Source: Bog-257 sp963805985 (GTDB lineage: Bacteria; Acidobacteriota; Terriglobia; Terriglobales; Acidobacteriaceae). Taken from it: a stretch of DNA of 64,000 nt. Numbering within the stretch: the first letter of the stretch is position 1; each line of letters starts with the position of its first letter. The notes beneath the pieces were generated by a model. That model had not been told where the DNA came from. It did no database searches and saw only the letters and a program-made list of their open reading frames with translations. The translations under genes were made by a program, and so were the position numbers. Positions 52,371-61,588 of this stretch are shown here, in pieces. The stretch lies in assembly GCA_963805985.1 (NCBI GenBank), contig CAWDWG010000005.1:248001-312000 (forward strand), in the 5' to 3' direction.

Positions 52371-53606
52371 CTAGAAATTCGGCCGATCGAGCGGCGGTTG
52401 CCACGCCAGAAAATCCTGCCGCATCCGGCCAACATAACTTTCCAGCAGTTCCTGCACGCGCTGAGGATCAGGCGATTTCACAATCAATCCCACGTGATGC
52501 TTCTTCTCGTCCATCCGCCAGACAATCTCCGGATCGTTATAGGCCGACGTGTCCGGCCGCTCCTGCTTGGCCAGCGACACCAGCAATCCCGCGGAGTCTT
52601 TTCGCGGCGTCGGCGGTTTGTAGGGAGCCTTGCCGCCGGCGATCTCCAGCTTCGCCCACTCCGCCCATAGATTAATTCCGGTCGCCGTCTCCACCAGATC
52701 GACGATGTGAGCCCCGCCCACGCGCGCCGAGGTCTCCAAAAAATACAGCTTGCCGTCGCGTCCCCGAATGAATTCGCTGTGCGAAACGCCTCGCAGCATG
52801 CCGAAGGCTTTCATCACCTGCTTGTTCAGCTCGATCAGCGGCTTCGCCTCCTGGGATGCCAGCGGCAATGTGCGGGTGGTGAAGATGTCGCCTTCTTGCG
52901 AGACATCCATGGGAGGCCGGCCATAGCGGCTGGCGATCGCAAACAGCAATTTGCGCTCGTAGAAAATGCTATCAACGTGATAAATATCGCCGGGCACATA
53001 TTGCTCCAGCAGATAAAACGACTGCTGATCGCCCAGATTTTCGAGTGCGCCCCAGAACTCATCGGCATTGCGAATTTTCTTGATGCCCATCGATCCCGCC
53101 ATGGATCGAGGTTTCAGCACCCACGGCGGCGGAACGCGCTCCATGAAGTGTCCCAGCTCCGCATGATTCAGTACCTGAATGAATTCCGGTACCGGCAGCC
53201 CCTCGTCGCGCGCTTTGGCTCGCATTGCCAGCTTGTCGCGGAAGTAACGCGCCGTCGTATCGCCCATGCCAGGCACACGCAGGTGCTCACGCAACGCGGC
53301 GGCCTTCTCCACATCGAAGTCGTCCAGCGCGACGATGCGGTCAATGACCTCCGTCCGTGCCATGAAACTCACGCCCAGGATCGCGTCTTCCAGCTTCCAC
53401 TCCTTCTGCACGTCGGGCATGTAGAAGATTTCGTCGATGCTCTCGCGTGGCCAGGGTTCGTCCTTTAAGCTGTGCGAGGTGAGCAGCAGCGTGCGGCAAC
53501 CCTGGCGATGGCATTCGCGGATGAATTCGCTGCCCTTGTAGTAGCTGGCCAGGCAGAGAACAGTGATCGGCCTGTCCGGCGAGGATGAACTTGCAACCGA
53601 CGACAT
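52371..53606 (-). CDS. ATP-grasp domain protein
   Basis: The 411-residue protein starts at 53606 (MSSVASSSSPDRPITVLCLA); the longer frame to 53789 is not protein-like. It has the pre-ATP-grasp part (ITVLCLASYYKGSEFIRECH, DRIVALDDFDVEKAAALREH), then MGDTTARYFRDKLAMRAKAR, PPPWVLKPRSMAGSMGIKKI (ATP-binding Lys), YLLEQYVPGDIYHVDSIFYE, and DGKLYFLETSARVGGAHIVD with the Mg-binding acidic residues. ATP-grasp enzymes couple carboxylates to amines or thiols through acyl phosphates. The resemblance is to carbamoyl-phosphate-synthase-like or amino acid ligases; the substrate is unknown. There is no clear operon partner. Confidence 0.85.
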   Translation of the reverse strand: MSSVASSSSPDRPITVLCLASYYKGSEFIRECHRQGCRTLLLTSHSLKDEPWPRESIDEIFYMPDVQKEWKLEDAILGVSFMARTEVIDRIVALDDFDVEKAAALREHLRVPGMGDTTARYFRDKLAMRAKARDEGLPVPEFIQVLNHAELGHFMERVPPPWVLKPRSMAGSMGIKKIRNADEFWGALENLGDQQSFYLLEQYVPGDIYHVDSIFYERKLLFAIASRYGRPPMDVSQEGDIFTTRTLPLASQEAKPLIELNKQVMKAFGMLRGVSHSEFIRGRDGKLYFLETSARVGGAHIVDLVETATGINLWAEWAKLEIAGGKAPYKPPTPRKDSAGLLVSLAKQERPDTSAYNDPEIVWRMDEKKHHVGLIVKSPDPQRVQELLESYVGRMRQDFLAWQPPLDRPNF

Positions 53607-53700
53607 GCGTGGCCTCCCGCGGCGTACAGCGTGCCTGCCAGTAATTCGCGCCAACAATATAACAAGAGGATGCAGTCTACAGCCCGCGGTTTGCTGCCAC

Positions 53701-54492
53701 TCAGCGCGCAATCCCCGTCTGGTGCCGCTCCTCTTCCACATCAATGGGCCGGAACAGATCGACAACGATAAAGATGCCCAGCACAACAACCGGTATGTAG
53801 AGTGCCCGAAGCTCCCAGCGCTGCTTGCTTATCGTCCCGATCGCCGCCCCGATGACGTAGCAGCTCCATGTGGAAGCCAGCATGGCGCCCTCCTGCACAT
53901 CGCGCTGCCGGGGTACAAGTCTGACAATGTCAGATATCCTCGTCTGTCGGAGTTGGTCATATCCCCAGAACAGCACACGGGTGAATGACTCGGTGAGCTT
54001 GGTCAACGTGCCAGTGACGAACGTGGTGTAAATCGTCAGCGCGCCGACGTGGGTTAAGGTCGCCGTCTGTACCCCCATGGCAAATGCCAATAGCGCTACC
54101 AGTGCAAAGTAAGTAGGCGACGACAGATCCACAATCTGCCCCAGGTGCATGGCGGGCGTGGCTCTCGCGAAAAGCACTAGCAGAACGGTTTCGACTGCGA
54201 GAGTAAAGGACGCGATCCGCCGGATTCCTTTACGTCCTGCAACTTCTATCGTAATGCGCGTCAACACCATTCCCACAACGTAGGACACGATGGCGCAGAA
54301 GGGCCGCAGCAGCTGCAGCCAGTTACGCTGCCCGAGATACATTCCCACATGAACGCTGTTGCCGCTCATATTGGCGGTGAAGACCTCGAACAGCGCGATG
54401 TAGCCAACCGCATCCACAAAGCCGCCAACCGCCGTAAGGCACAATGCGATCGTAACCTTACCGCGCGGACCGAGATCGGGCGCTGTCGTCAC
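53701..54492 (-). CDS. DUF1275 (YoaK-type) membrane protein
   Basis: GTG at 54492 overlaps the stop of the upstream oxidoreductase (GTGA), so the genes are translationally coupled. The 263-residue protein has about six membrane helices and the family pattern: KVTIALCLTAVGGFVDAVGY, IALFEVFTANMSGNSVHVGM, LRPFCAIVSYVVGMVLTRIT, SPTYFALVALLAFAMGVQTA, and HVGALTIYTTFVTGTLTKLT. It ends with two helices (STWSCYVIGAAIGTISKQRW, LYIPVVVLGIFIVVDLF). Function of the family is unknown. The coupling to an FAD oxidoreductase suggests the two act on one lipid or isoprenoid, but this is inference. Confidence 0.88.
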   Translation of the reverse strand: MTTAPDLGPRGKVTIALCLTAVGGFVDAVGYIALFEVFTANMSGNSVHVGMYLGQRNWLQLLRPFCAIVSYVVGMVLTRITIEVAGRKGIRRIASFTLAVETVLLVLFARATPAMHLGQIVDLSSPTYFALVALLAFAMGVQTATLTHVGALTIYTTFVTGTLTKLTESFTRVLFWGYDQLRQTRISDIVRLVPRQRDVQEGAMLASTWSCYVIGAAIGTISKQRWELRALYIPVVVLGIFIVVDLFRPIDVEEERHQTGIAR

Positions 54493-55907
54493 AGGCGTTT
54501 CAGAGCTAACTTGGCTGCATTGTAACCGCACATGCCGTGGACTCCTCCGCCGGGTGGCGTGGACGAGGAGCAGATATAGATGTCTCGGGCCGAGGTTGCG
54601 TAGTACCTCATTGTGGGACGAAAGAGAAATTGCGACATATTCATCAGGCCGCCGCCGATGTCGCCGCCAATCAGGTTCGCGTTCATGGACTCCAGCCGTG
54701 CCGGCGACAGCACGCTGCGCTGGAGGATGCAGTCGCGGAATCCAGGAGCGAAGCGCTCGATTTGCGCCTCCAGTCGCGGCAACATATCTACGGTCGACCC
54801 GTTCGGCACGTGGCAATAGGCCCAGGCGACGTGTTTTCCTTCGGGAGCGCGCGTCGGATCGAACAGCGTCGGCTGCGACAAAAGCACAAACGGCCGTTCA
54901 GCCTCGCGACCATGCCGCATCGCGTCTTCCGAGACGACGATCTCTTCCAGAGTGCCTCCGATGTGCACGGTCGCCGACCGCCGGCATTCCGCCGCTTTCC
55001 ACGGTATCGGGCTGGACAATGCGTAATCCACCTTGAAAACTCCGGGTCCGTAGCGATAGCGCTCCAGACTTCGCCGATAGCCGGGAGAGAAGTGATTGCC
55101 GGCAATGGCCGCTAGTGCCCGCGGGCTCACATCACACAGCGCGAGATCGAACTTGCCCAGCGACTCCAGTTTTTCGACTGGCGCGGAGGTGTGAACCTTG
55201 CCTCCCAGGCTCGCCAGATACCCGCACAGTGCATTGGTGATCGATTGTGCGCCGCCACGCGCAATCGGCCATCCCACAGCGTGGGCGGTCGCGGCGAACA
55301 TGATGCCGAAAGCCGCCGTGAGCGGCTCTTCCAGCGAAAGAATGGAATGGGCCGCCAATCCGGCGAACAGCGCCTTGGTTCTCGCATTGCGAAACCAAAA
55401 GTGCGCGATGGCATTGGCCGACGGAAATCCCAGCACTCCCAGCCGGGCCAACAAGAAAGGATGCCGGGGAAACAACGAAACCGGCCGCAGGACCTCGGGT
55501 GCCAGTTCGTTCCAATGTTCGGCAAAGGGCCCAAACAACCTGCGCCACTGCTTGCCATCCTCTCCGAGCGCTTTCTCCGCTTCACCCAGATCGCGTTCCA
55601 GCATCACCGCAGTTCCGTCGTCGAGCGGGTGTGCGACCGGCGCGGACGGCTGAATCCACTCCAGCCCATGGTCCTTCAACGGCAAGCTGGAGAAGAACGG
55701 CGAGGCTACCGCCATGGGGTGGACCGCCGAGCCGAAGTCGTGCAGAAATCCGGGAAGAGTTAGAGGCAGGCTGCGCGCGCCGCCGCCGGGCACAGCTTCC
55801 GCCTCATAGACGTCAACCTGCAATCCGGCTTGCGCCAGAGCGACGGCCGCGGCCAGACCGTTGGGACCTGATCCAATAACAACGGCTCGTCGGGGCGTTG
55901 CGGGCAT
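54489..55907 (-). CDS. FAD-dependent oxidoreductase (phytoene desaturase-like)
   Basis: The N-terminal dinucleotide-binding motif is RRAVVIGSGPNGLAAAVALA, then VDVYEAEAVPGGGARS and PGFLHDFGSAVHPMAVASPF. This is the CrtI/retinol saturase-like amine-oxidase family. Further marks are WPIARGGAQSITNALCGYLA, GKVHTSAPVEKLESLGKFDL and CDVSPRALAAIAGNHFSPGY. The C-terminal FAD segment is NLIGGDIGGGLMNMSQFLFR then YICSSSTPPGGGVHGMCGYN. Two starts are possible (55913 or 55907) and neither has a strong ribosome site. The substrate may be a carotenoid or another lipid; no carotenoid genes are near. Coupled to the DUF1275 gene. Confidence 0.87.
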   Translation of the reverse strand: MPATPRRAVVIGSGPNGLAAAVALAQAGLQVDVYEAEAVPGGGARSLPLTLPGFLHDFGSAVHPMAVASPFFSSLPLKDHGLEWIQPSAPVAHPLDDGTAVMLERDLGEAEKALGEDGKQWRRLFGPFAEHWNELAPEVLRPVSLFPRHPFLLARLGVLGFPSANAIAHFWFRNARTKALFAGLAAHSILSLEEPLTAAFGIMFAATAHAVGWPIARGGAQSITNALCGYLASLGGKVHTSAPVEKLESLGKFDLALCDVSPRALAAIAGNHFSPGYRRSLERYRYGPGVFKVDYALSSPIPWKAAECRRSATVHIGGTLEEIVVSEDAMRHGREAERPFVLLSQPTLFDPTRAPEGKHVAWAYCHVPNGSTVDMLPRLEAQIERFAPGFRDCILQRSVLSPARLESMNANLIGGDIGGGLMNMSQFLFRPTMRYYATSARDIYICSSSTPPGGGVHGMCGYNAAKLALKRL

Positions 55908-56032
55908 ACGCATCAGTCTAAAGTAAACTCGCTCCCGGCGTGGTGGCCGAGGTCGTTCCAGCATCCTGGAACACAACCTCGCACATTTGACTGCCGCTCA
56001 CCGCTCAAATAGCCTCGAATGCAACTGCTGTC

Positions 56033-57766
56033 ATGACACTACGCTCGCGTTTTCTGCTCCTGCTGCTGGTTGCCATCGCTCGCACAGCTTTCGCCGGCGA
56101 CATGGTGAGTCCCAGCCATGGCTCCAAAGCCATGGTGGCTACGGTCCGTCCCGAAGCTTCTAACGCGGGCGTCGCCATCCTGCGGCAAGGCGGCAACGCG
56201 ATTGACGCCGCTGTCGCGGTCGGCTTTGCGCTCGAGGTCGTTTATCCCGAGGCCGGGAATATTGGCGGAGGCGGCTTTATGCTCTTCCGCCGGCCGGACG
56301 GCGAGGTCCACTTTCTTGACTACCGCGAGAAAGCGCCCGCCAAAGCCAGTGCGGACATGTATCTCGATTCGAACGGCAACGTTGTCCCCGGCCTGAGCAC
56401 GGTCGGCTACAAAGGCATTGCAGTGCCGGGATCCGTCGCGGGATTGGTGTATGCCGAGCAGCACTGGGGCAAGCTCTCGCTGAAGCAGGTAATGGAGCCG
56501 GCCATTCGACTCGCGCGCGATGGCTTTGTCCTCGACTACCAGGAGGCGCGTGCCTTTCACGATTCACAGCTGGCGAAATTTCCGGAGTCCCATCGCATCT
56601 TCCAGCGCGACGGAAATTTTTATCAGGCCGGCGACACCTTCAAGCAGCCGGAACTGGCGAAGACTCTGCAGCGGATCGCCGAGAAGCCTGACGACTTCTA
56701 CCACGGCGCGATGGCGCGCGAGCTTGCAGCAGCTGTGCAAAAGGGCGGAGGTCTGATCACGGCGGACGATCTCGCCCAGTACGAAGTGAAGGAGCGCGCG
56801 CCGATTCGCGGCAGCTATCGCGGATACGAAATCATCTCCGCTCCGCCGCCATCGTCGGGCGGCATAGGCCTGATCGAGGCGCTGAACATTCTGGAAGGAT
56901 ACGATCTGGCCAAAGAGGGCGATCGCTCGGCGCAGAGCATTCATCTGACGGCCGAGGCGTTTCAGCGGGCATTTTTTGATCGCGCTGAGTTTCTCGGCGA
57001 TCCCGACTTCTCCAAGCTTCCAGTTGCACAGCTAATCGATAAGCGTTACGGCAACGCCTGGCGCGAGACGATTCCGTTGCGGCGGGCAACACCGAGCGCC
57101 GACCTGCAACGGCCGGCCGTCTTCTCGCAGCTTGACAGCTACGCGCGCGCGCATCCGCAACCCCAGTCGCTCTCCGAACCCGACCACACCACGCACTATT
57201 CCGTTGTCGATCCCGAAGGTAACGCCGTTTCCGTCACGACGACGCTGAACGACTCCTTCGGATCGCGCGTCACCGCGGAGAAACTCGGTTTTTTGCTCAA
57301 CGACGAGATGGACGACTTCAGCTCCAAGGCCGGGGTGCCGAATATGTATGGCTTGCTGCAAGGCCCGGCGAATGCAATTGGCCCGAGCAAGCGGCCGCTC
57401 TCGGCGATGACGCCGACGATCGTGCTCAAGAATGGCAAGCTGTTTCTAGTGCTCGGCTCGCCGGGTGGGCCGACGATCATCACTACCATGGCGAACGTTC
57501 TGATGGGCGTGGTCGATTACGGCCTGAACATCCAGCAGTCGGTGAACGCGGCGCGCTTTCACGACCAGTGGATGCCGGACGAGATCAAAGTGGAAGCGAC
57601 GGGCATTTCGCCTGACACCATCGGTATTCTGGAGCACATGGGACACAAGATTAGCGTTGCCCACGGATATTGGGGCGATGCCGAGTGTATTGCCGTCGAT
57701 GAGAAGACCGGCGAGCTGCTGGGCGCGAGCGACGGACGCAACGAAGGAAAGGCGGTGGGCTTCTGA
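56033..57766 (+). CDS. ggt: Gamma-glutamyltransferase
   Basis: It hydrolyses or transfers the gamma-glutamyl group of glutathione in the periplasm. A signal peptide (MTLRSRFLLLLLVAIARTAF) is followed by the large subunit (SHGSKAMVATVRPEASNAGV, LRQGGNAIDAAVAVGFALEV, NIGGGGFMLFR). The autocatalytic cleavage site is DHTTHYSVVDPEGNAVSVTT, with nucleophile Thr386. The small subunit follows (GFLLNDEMDDFSSKAG, RPLSAMTPTIVLKNGKLFLV, GSPGGPTIITT). The 577-residue length and all key residues fit an active enzyme. The stop overlaps the next ATG (TGATG), so the isomerase is co-translated. Confidence 0.95.
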   Translation: MTLRSRFLLLLLVAIARTAFAGDMVSPSHGSKAMVATVRPEASNAGVAILRQGGNAIDAAVAVGFALEVVYPEAGNIGGGGFMLFRRPDGEVHFLDYREKAPAKASADMYLDSNGNVVPGLSTVGYKGIAVPGSVAGLVYAEQHWGKLSLKQVMEPAIRLARDGFVLDYQEARAFHDSQLAKFPESHRIFQRDGNFYQAGDTFKQPELAKTLQRIAEKPDDFYHGAMARELAAAVQKGGGLITADDLAQYEVKERAPIRGSYRGYEIISAPPPSSGGIGLIEALNILEGYDLAKEGDRSAQSIHLTAEAFQRAFFDRAEFLGDPDFSKLPVAQLIDKRYGNAWRETIPLRRATPSADLQRPAVFSQLDSYARAHPQPQSLSEPDHTTHYSVVDPEGNAVSVTTTLNDSFGSRVTAEKLGFLLNDEMDDFSSKAGVPNMYGLLQGPANAIGPSKRPLSAMTPTIVLKNGKLFLVLGSPGGPTIITTMANVLMGVVDYGLNIQQSVNAARFHDQWMPDEIKVEATGISPDTIGILEHMGHKISVAHGYWGDAECIAVDEKTGELLGASDGRNEGKAVGF

Positions 57767-58590
57767 TGCGCAGGGCAATGTCAACGTTGATCTATGCGCG
57801 ATCGGAGCGGCTGCATCCCGGGCTGTTGGATCGAATGGTTTCCGGCGGAGCTGAAGCCATCGAGATTTTCGCGGCGCGCGGGCATTTCAACTATACCGAC
57901 CGGCAGCACATCCGCGAGATCGGCAACTGGTTTCGGAGCACCGGCGTGACCTTTCACTCGATGCATTCGCCGATGTACGCCGATGAGCAGTGGGGCCGGG
58001 CCGGCGGGCCGGCGGTCAATATCGCTGCTACGGAGAAGCGCGATCGCATTGCCGCGATGGACGAGATCAAGCGAGCGCTGGAGGTTGCCGAGCAAACGCC
58101 GTTTGGCTTCCTGGTGCAGCACGTGGGCGTCGGAAACGAAGAGAGCAGCGAGCACAAGATTGAAGCTGCCATGATGTCGCTCGAACATCTGCACGCTTTC
58201 GCCAAGCCGCTGGGAGTGCAACTGCTGGTCGAGAACATTACGAATGAACTTTCCACGCCAGAAAGCCTGATGGATCTGCTGCAGGCCGGGCGCTTCGTCG
58301 ACATCGGCGTCTGCTTCGATCTTGGCCATGCGCACATCATGTCCAGCGTGAAGGAAGCCTTCGAAGTGATGCGGGACCGGATTCGGTCGACGCACGTACA
58401 TGACAATAATAAGGATCACGACTCGCATCTGTGGCCGGGTAACGGCAGCATCGACTGGAAGGAAGCAATCGCGCTCTTGCGCACCGCGCCGCACGTTCCG
58501 CCGCTGTTGTTGGAGATTGAGGATACCGACGTTGAGAAGATCAGCGAGAAGATGGCGGAAGCTTTTGCGAAGCTGGAGAACGCGGCCTAG
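57766..58590 (+). CDS. Sugar-phosphate isomerase/epimerase-like TIM barrel protein
   Basis: The 274-residue product has the AP_endonuc_2-type barrel: GGAEAIEIFAARGHFNY, GVTFHSMHSPMYADEQWG, LEVAEQTPFGFLVQHVGVGN, LGVQLLVENITNELSTPESL, DIGVCFDLGHAHIMSSVKEA, RIRSTHVHDNNKDHDSHLWP and GNGSIDWKEAIALLR, ending PPLLLEIEDT. The metal ligands (Glu in VEN, Asp/His in FDLGHAH, His in HVHDN, Glu in LLEIE) are all present, so an active metal-dependent isomerase or epimerase is expected. The start codon overlaps the ggt stop. The sugar or inositol substrate is unknown. Confidence 0.88.
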   Translation: MRRAMSTLIYARSERLHPGLLDRMVSGGAEAIEIFAARGHFNYTDRQHIREIGNWFRSTGVTFHSMHSPMYADEQWGRAGGPAVNIAATEKRDRIAAMDEIKRALEVAEQTPFGFLVQHVGVGNEESSEHKIEAAMMSLEHLHAFAKPLGVQLLVENITNELSTPESLMDLLQAGRFVDIGVCFDLGHAHIMSSVKEAFEVMRDRIRSTHVHDNNKDHDSHLWPGNGSIDWKEAIALLRTAPHVPPLLLEIEDTDVEKISEKMAEAFAKLENAA

Positions 58591-58593
58591 TCC

Positions 58594-58872
58594 TCACGGC
58601 CATTTCTGTGATCCGTGAAGAATGCGAATGATTTCAGCGATCTCATCCTGCAAACGGTAAACGGCCAGGTAGGGTAAACCGCCAAAAACTAACTCGCGTG
58701 TATTCGACTTGCGCCCGATGCGGCCCAGATAAGAAAATGTGGCGAGTAAGTTCACGCCATCGTAAATTGTCAAAGCCACGCGGCGAGCCGATGCTGGGCT
58801 ATCGTGCTCTCCGATGTAATCGCAGATTTTGGTAAGATCGCGGACGGCAGTTGGCGTCCATCGCAGTCGCAT
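58594..58872 (-). CDS. ParE/RelE-type toxin
   Basis: The 92-residue protein starts MRLRWTPTAVRDLTKICDYI and ends FGGLPYLAVYRLQDEIAEII then RILHGSQKWP. This is the ParE/RelE fold with the long N-terminal helix hairpin, a beta sheet (LVFGGLPYLAVYRL) and the C-terminal IIRILHGSQ typical of ParE-like toxins. ParE members poison gyrase and RelE members cut mRNA; the sequence fits ParE/YafQ relatives. ATG at 58872 overlaps the antitoxin stop by one base (TAATG), so it is translated from the antitoxin message. It appears intact. Confidence 0.88.
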   Translation of the reverse strand: MRLRWTPTAVRDLTKICDYIGEHDSPASARRVALTIYDGVNLLATFSYLGRIGRKSNTRELVFGGLPYLAVYRLQDEIAEIIRILHGSQKWP

Positions 58873-59096
58873 TATTCAGGATAGCGGCGGTCAATCAGCT
58901 TCCTGACCGCCTCGTGCTCGACAAACTCGCCTCGGTCAGCTTCCGTCATTCCCGTCGCTACTTCGCGGAGAAACCACTCGTCGTGGTCTACGAATCGCTC
59001 AACAGCTTCACGCACAACCGCTCGCGTGTCCCTGCCTTGTTCCTCGGCAAGACGAGTGAGTTTGGCTTGTAGTTCAGGAGTAAAATCTACTTCCAT
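58872..59096 (-). CDS. Antitoxin of the ParE/RelE-type pair
   Basis: The 74-residue protein starts MEVDFTPELQAKLTRLAEEQ and continues with GRDTRAVVREAVERFVDHDE then FLREVATGMTEADRGEFVEH. This is a short ribbon-helix-helix DNA-binding part followed by a toxin-binding tail, as in ParD/RHH antitoxins. ATG at 59096 is preferred over 59183 because the RHH strand begins here. The stop overlaps the toxin start. It normally represses its own operon; no operator was assigned. The pair sits between the isomerase and asnS genes. Confidence 0.85.
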   Translation of the reverse strand: MEVDFTPELQAKLTRLAEEQGRDTRAVVREAVERFVDHDEWFLREVATGMTEADRGEFVEHEAVRKLIDRRYPE

Positions 59097-59200
59097 GCTT
59101 TCAAGGCTAGGACTTGGGGGGTCTTGCGTCAAGCTGGAATCCTGGCCCAACCGCAGCCTGACTTTTCCGCGCTCAACGTGCATACTTAATACTTATTCTT

Positions 59201-60550
59201 ATGAATTCATCCGCCAAACTTGAAACTGAAGTTCCCGTAACCACGATTCGCGAGGTCGGCCAGCACGAGGGCCAGAACGTTACCATTCGCGGCTGGCTCT
59301 ACAACCTGCGCGCAAGCGGTAAGCTGCTGTTCCCGATCTTTCGCGATGGCAGCGGCATCATTCAGGGCGTCGTCGCCAAACAACAAGTCTCACCCGAACT
59401 GTTCGAGTCGATCAAAGGGCTGACACAGGAGTCCAGTGTGATCGTCACCGGCAAGGTTCGGGCAGATAAGCGCGCCCCCGGCGGCTACGAACTCGATGTG
59501 AGCGACGCGCAGGTCGTACAGCGCGTCAATCCCGACGATCCTTATCCGATCACGCCCAAAGAGCACGGTGTCGACTTCCTGATGGAGCACCGCCATCTAT
59601 GGCTGCGTTCGCCAAGGCAGGCGGCGATCCTTCGGGTGCGTGCCGAGATCATCAAGGCCGCGCGCGACTTCTTTGACGATCGCGGTTTCACGCTGACCGA
59701 TCCGCCGATCCTGACGCCCGCGGCATGCGAAGGCACCACAACGCTTTTCCCGGTGGACTACTTCGAGGAGCAGGCGTTCCTCACCCAGTCTGGCCAGTTG
59801 TACATCGAAGCCACGGCCATGGCGCTGGGCAAGGTTTACAGTTTCGGACCGACCTTCCGCGCCGAGAAGTCGAAGACACGGCGCCATCTCACCGAGTTCT
59901 GGATGGTCGAGCCGGAGGTCGCATACCTGCAACTCGACGGGCTGATGGAGCTCGCCGAACAGTTCATCACTTTCATCGTGAAGCGATGCCTGGAGCGGCG
60001 CCGGCCCGAGTTGGAGACGATCGGCCGCGATATTGCGAAGCTGGAGCAGGTCGAGACTCCATTCCCGCGCGTCATGTATGACGAAGCGGTGAAGATGTTG
60101 CAGGAGGGGCACGACAAAGGATTGGTGGAAAACCGCTTTGAATACGGTGGCGATCTCGGCTCGCCCGACGAGACCTATCTCTCGTCGCAGTTTGACCGTC
60201 CTGTAATGATCCATCGTTACCCTGCTGTGGTGAAGGCGTTCTACATGGAGCCCGACCCCGAGCGACCCGATCTCGCGCTGTGCGTCGACGTGCTGGCGCC
60301 GGAAGGTTACGGCGAGATTATCGGCGGCTCGCAGCGTATGGCATCTTACGAACTGCTGCTGCAGCGCATTCACCAGCACGAATTGCCGGAAGAGGCGTTC
60401 AAGTGGTATCTCGATTTGCGTAAGTTTGGCGGCGTACCGCACGCGGGATTTGGCATGGGTATTGAGCGTGCGGTGGCGTGGATCTGCGGACTGGAGCACG
60501 TGCGGGAGACGATTCCGTTTCCGCGCATGTTGCATCGGCTGTATCCGTAA
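59201..60550 (+). CDS. asnS: Asparaginyl-tRNA synthetase
   Basis: It charges tRNA-Asn with asparagine. The N-terminal OB-fold anticodon domain is VTIRGWLYNLRASGKLLFPI followed by FRDGSGIIQGVV. The class II core has motif 2 in SFGPTFRAEKSKTRRHLTEF then WMVEPEVAYL, and motif 3 in HAGFGMGIERAVAWICGLEH. The presence of TPAACEGTTTLFPVDYFEEQ fits AsnRS rather than AspRS, which would carry a different flipping loop and the GAD insert. The 449-residue length is typical. It is followed by arginase after a short spacer. No alternative start fits. Confidence 0.93.
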   Translation: MNSSAKLETEVPVTTIREVGQHEGQNVTIRGWLYNLRASGKLLFPIFRDGSGIIQGVVAKQQVSPELFESIKGLTQESSVIVTGKVRADKRAPGGYELDVSDAQVVQRVNPDDPYPITPKEHGVDFLMEHRHLWLRSPRQAAILRVRAEIIKAARDFFDDRGFTLTDPPILTPAACEGTTTLFPVDYFEEQAFLTQSGQLYIEATAMALGKVYSFGPTFRAEKSKTRRHLTEFWMVEPEVAYLQLDGLMELAEQFITFIVKRCLERRRPELETIGRDIAKLEQVETPFPRVMYDEAVKMLQEGHDKGLVENRFEYGGDLGSPDETYLSSQFDRPVMIHRYPAVVKAFYMEPDPERPDLALCVDVLAPEGYGEIIGGSQRMASYELLLQRIHQHELPEEAFKWYLDLRKFGGVPHAGFGMGIERAVAWICGLEHVRETIPFPRMLHRLYP

Positions 60551-60597
60551 CCAAGCTGGGTCTACCACAATGTAGGATGTTGTCTTCAGGAACGATT

Positions 60598-61548
60598 ATG
60601 GCAACCAGTCCCATCACCAAACCGCTACAGAATATTGAAACCAAATACATCCGCATCATTGGGGTGCCGCTGGATCTCGGGCAGTCGCGCCGCGGCGTCG
60701 ACATGGGCCCGTCCGCGATGCGAGTGGCCGGCCTCGAAGCTAAGCTGGAGGCACTGGGCTACGACGTCGAAGACGGCGGGAACGTTCCGGTCGCAATGCT
60801 GGAGACCGAAGCGGAAGGCGATCCGCACGCAAAGTACCTGAACGAGATCACCGAGACTTGCACGGCGCAGGCCGAGCTGGTGATCAAGACGCTCGAAGCG
60901 GGCAAGATTCCACTGGCTCTGGGTGGCGATCACTCCATCGCTGCGGGTACGATTTCCGGCGTGGCTGAATTCTATCGCCGCAAGAAGCAGCGCGTCGGCC
61001 TGCTGTGGATTGATGCTCACAGCGATATCAACACGCCCGAAACTTCGCCCAGCGGAAACGTTCACGGCATGCCGCTCGGCGCGATTATGGGCCTGTTTCA
61101 TTCGCCGCTGTCCGACCTGTACGGTTTCAGCCCCAAGGTTCGGGCGGAGAATTGTGCGCTAGTCGGAATACGCGATGTGGACGAGCATGAGCGCGAGAAC
61201 ATCCGCCGCTCCGGTGTGCATGTGTTCACCATGCGCGATATCGACGAGCGCGGTATGCGCGCAGTGATGGAAGAAGCGCTTCGCCTGGTCGGACGCGGGA
61301 CGGTGGGTTATCACGTTTCGCTCGATCTCGACTGGATCGATCCCGAGGATGCACCGGGCGTTGGAACTCCTGTATGGGGCGGAGCAACCTATCGCGAGGG
61401 CCATTTGGCGATGGAGATCATTGCCGACCACGGCCGCATGTTGAGCTTTGAGATGGTCGAGGTAAATCCCGTTCTCGACGAGCGCAACCAGACGGCGGAG
61501 CTGGCGGTTGAGCTGGCGCTGTCGGCGTTCGGGAAGAAGATTTTGTAG
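60598..61548 (+). CDS. rocF: Arginase
   Basis: It hydrolyses arginine to ornithine and urea with a di-manganese centre. The 316-residue product begins (ATG 60598, AGGA upstream) MATSPITKPLQNIETKYIRI, then GVPLDLGQSRRGVDMGPSAM. The metal-binding motifs are LALGGDHSIAAGTISG (His), LLWIDAHSDINTPETSPSGN (Asp, His, Asp) and VSLDLDWIDPEDAPGVGTPV (Asp, Asp), with the substrate Glu in GGATYREGHL. The TSPSGNVHGMPL loop binds substrate, as in true arginases rather than agmatinases. It follows asnS by 47 bp on the same strand and may share its transcript. Confidence 0.93.
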   Translation: MATSPITKPLQNIETKYIRIIGVPLDLGQSRRGVDMGPSAMRVAGLEAKLEALGYDVEDGGNVPVAMLETEAEGDPHAKYLNEITETCTAQAELVIKTLEAGKIPLALGGDHSIAAGTISGVAEFYRRKKQRVGLLWIDAHSDINTPETSPSGNVHGMPLGAIMGLFHSPLSDLYGFSPKVRAENCALVGIRDVDEHERENIRRSGVHVFTMRDIDERGMRAVMEEALRLVGRGTVGYHVSLDLDWIDPEDAPGVGTPVWGGATYREGHLAMEIIADHGRMLSFEMVEVNPVLDERNQTAELAVELALSAFGKKIL

Positions 61549-61588
61549 GGACGCTTTTCGCCAGATAGCGCCGTTGATGGTAGTGGGT

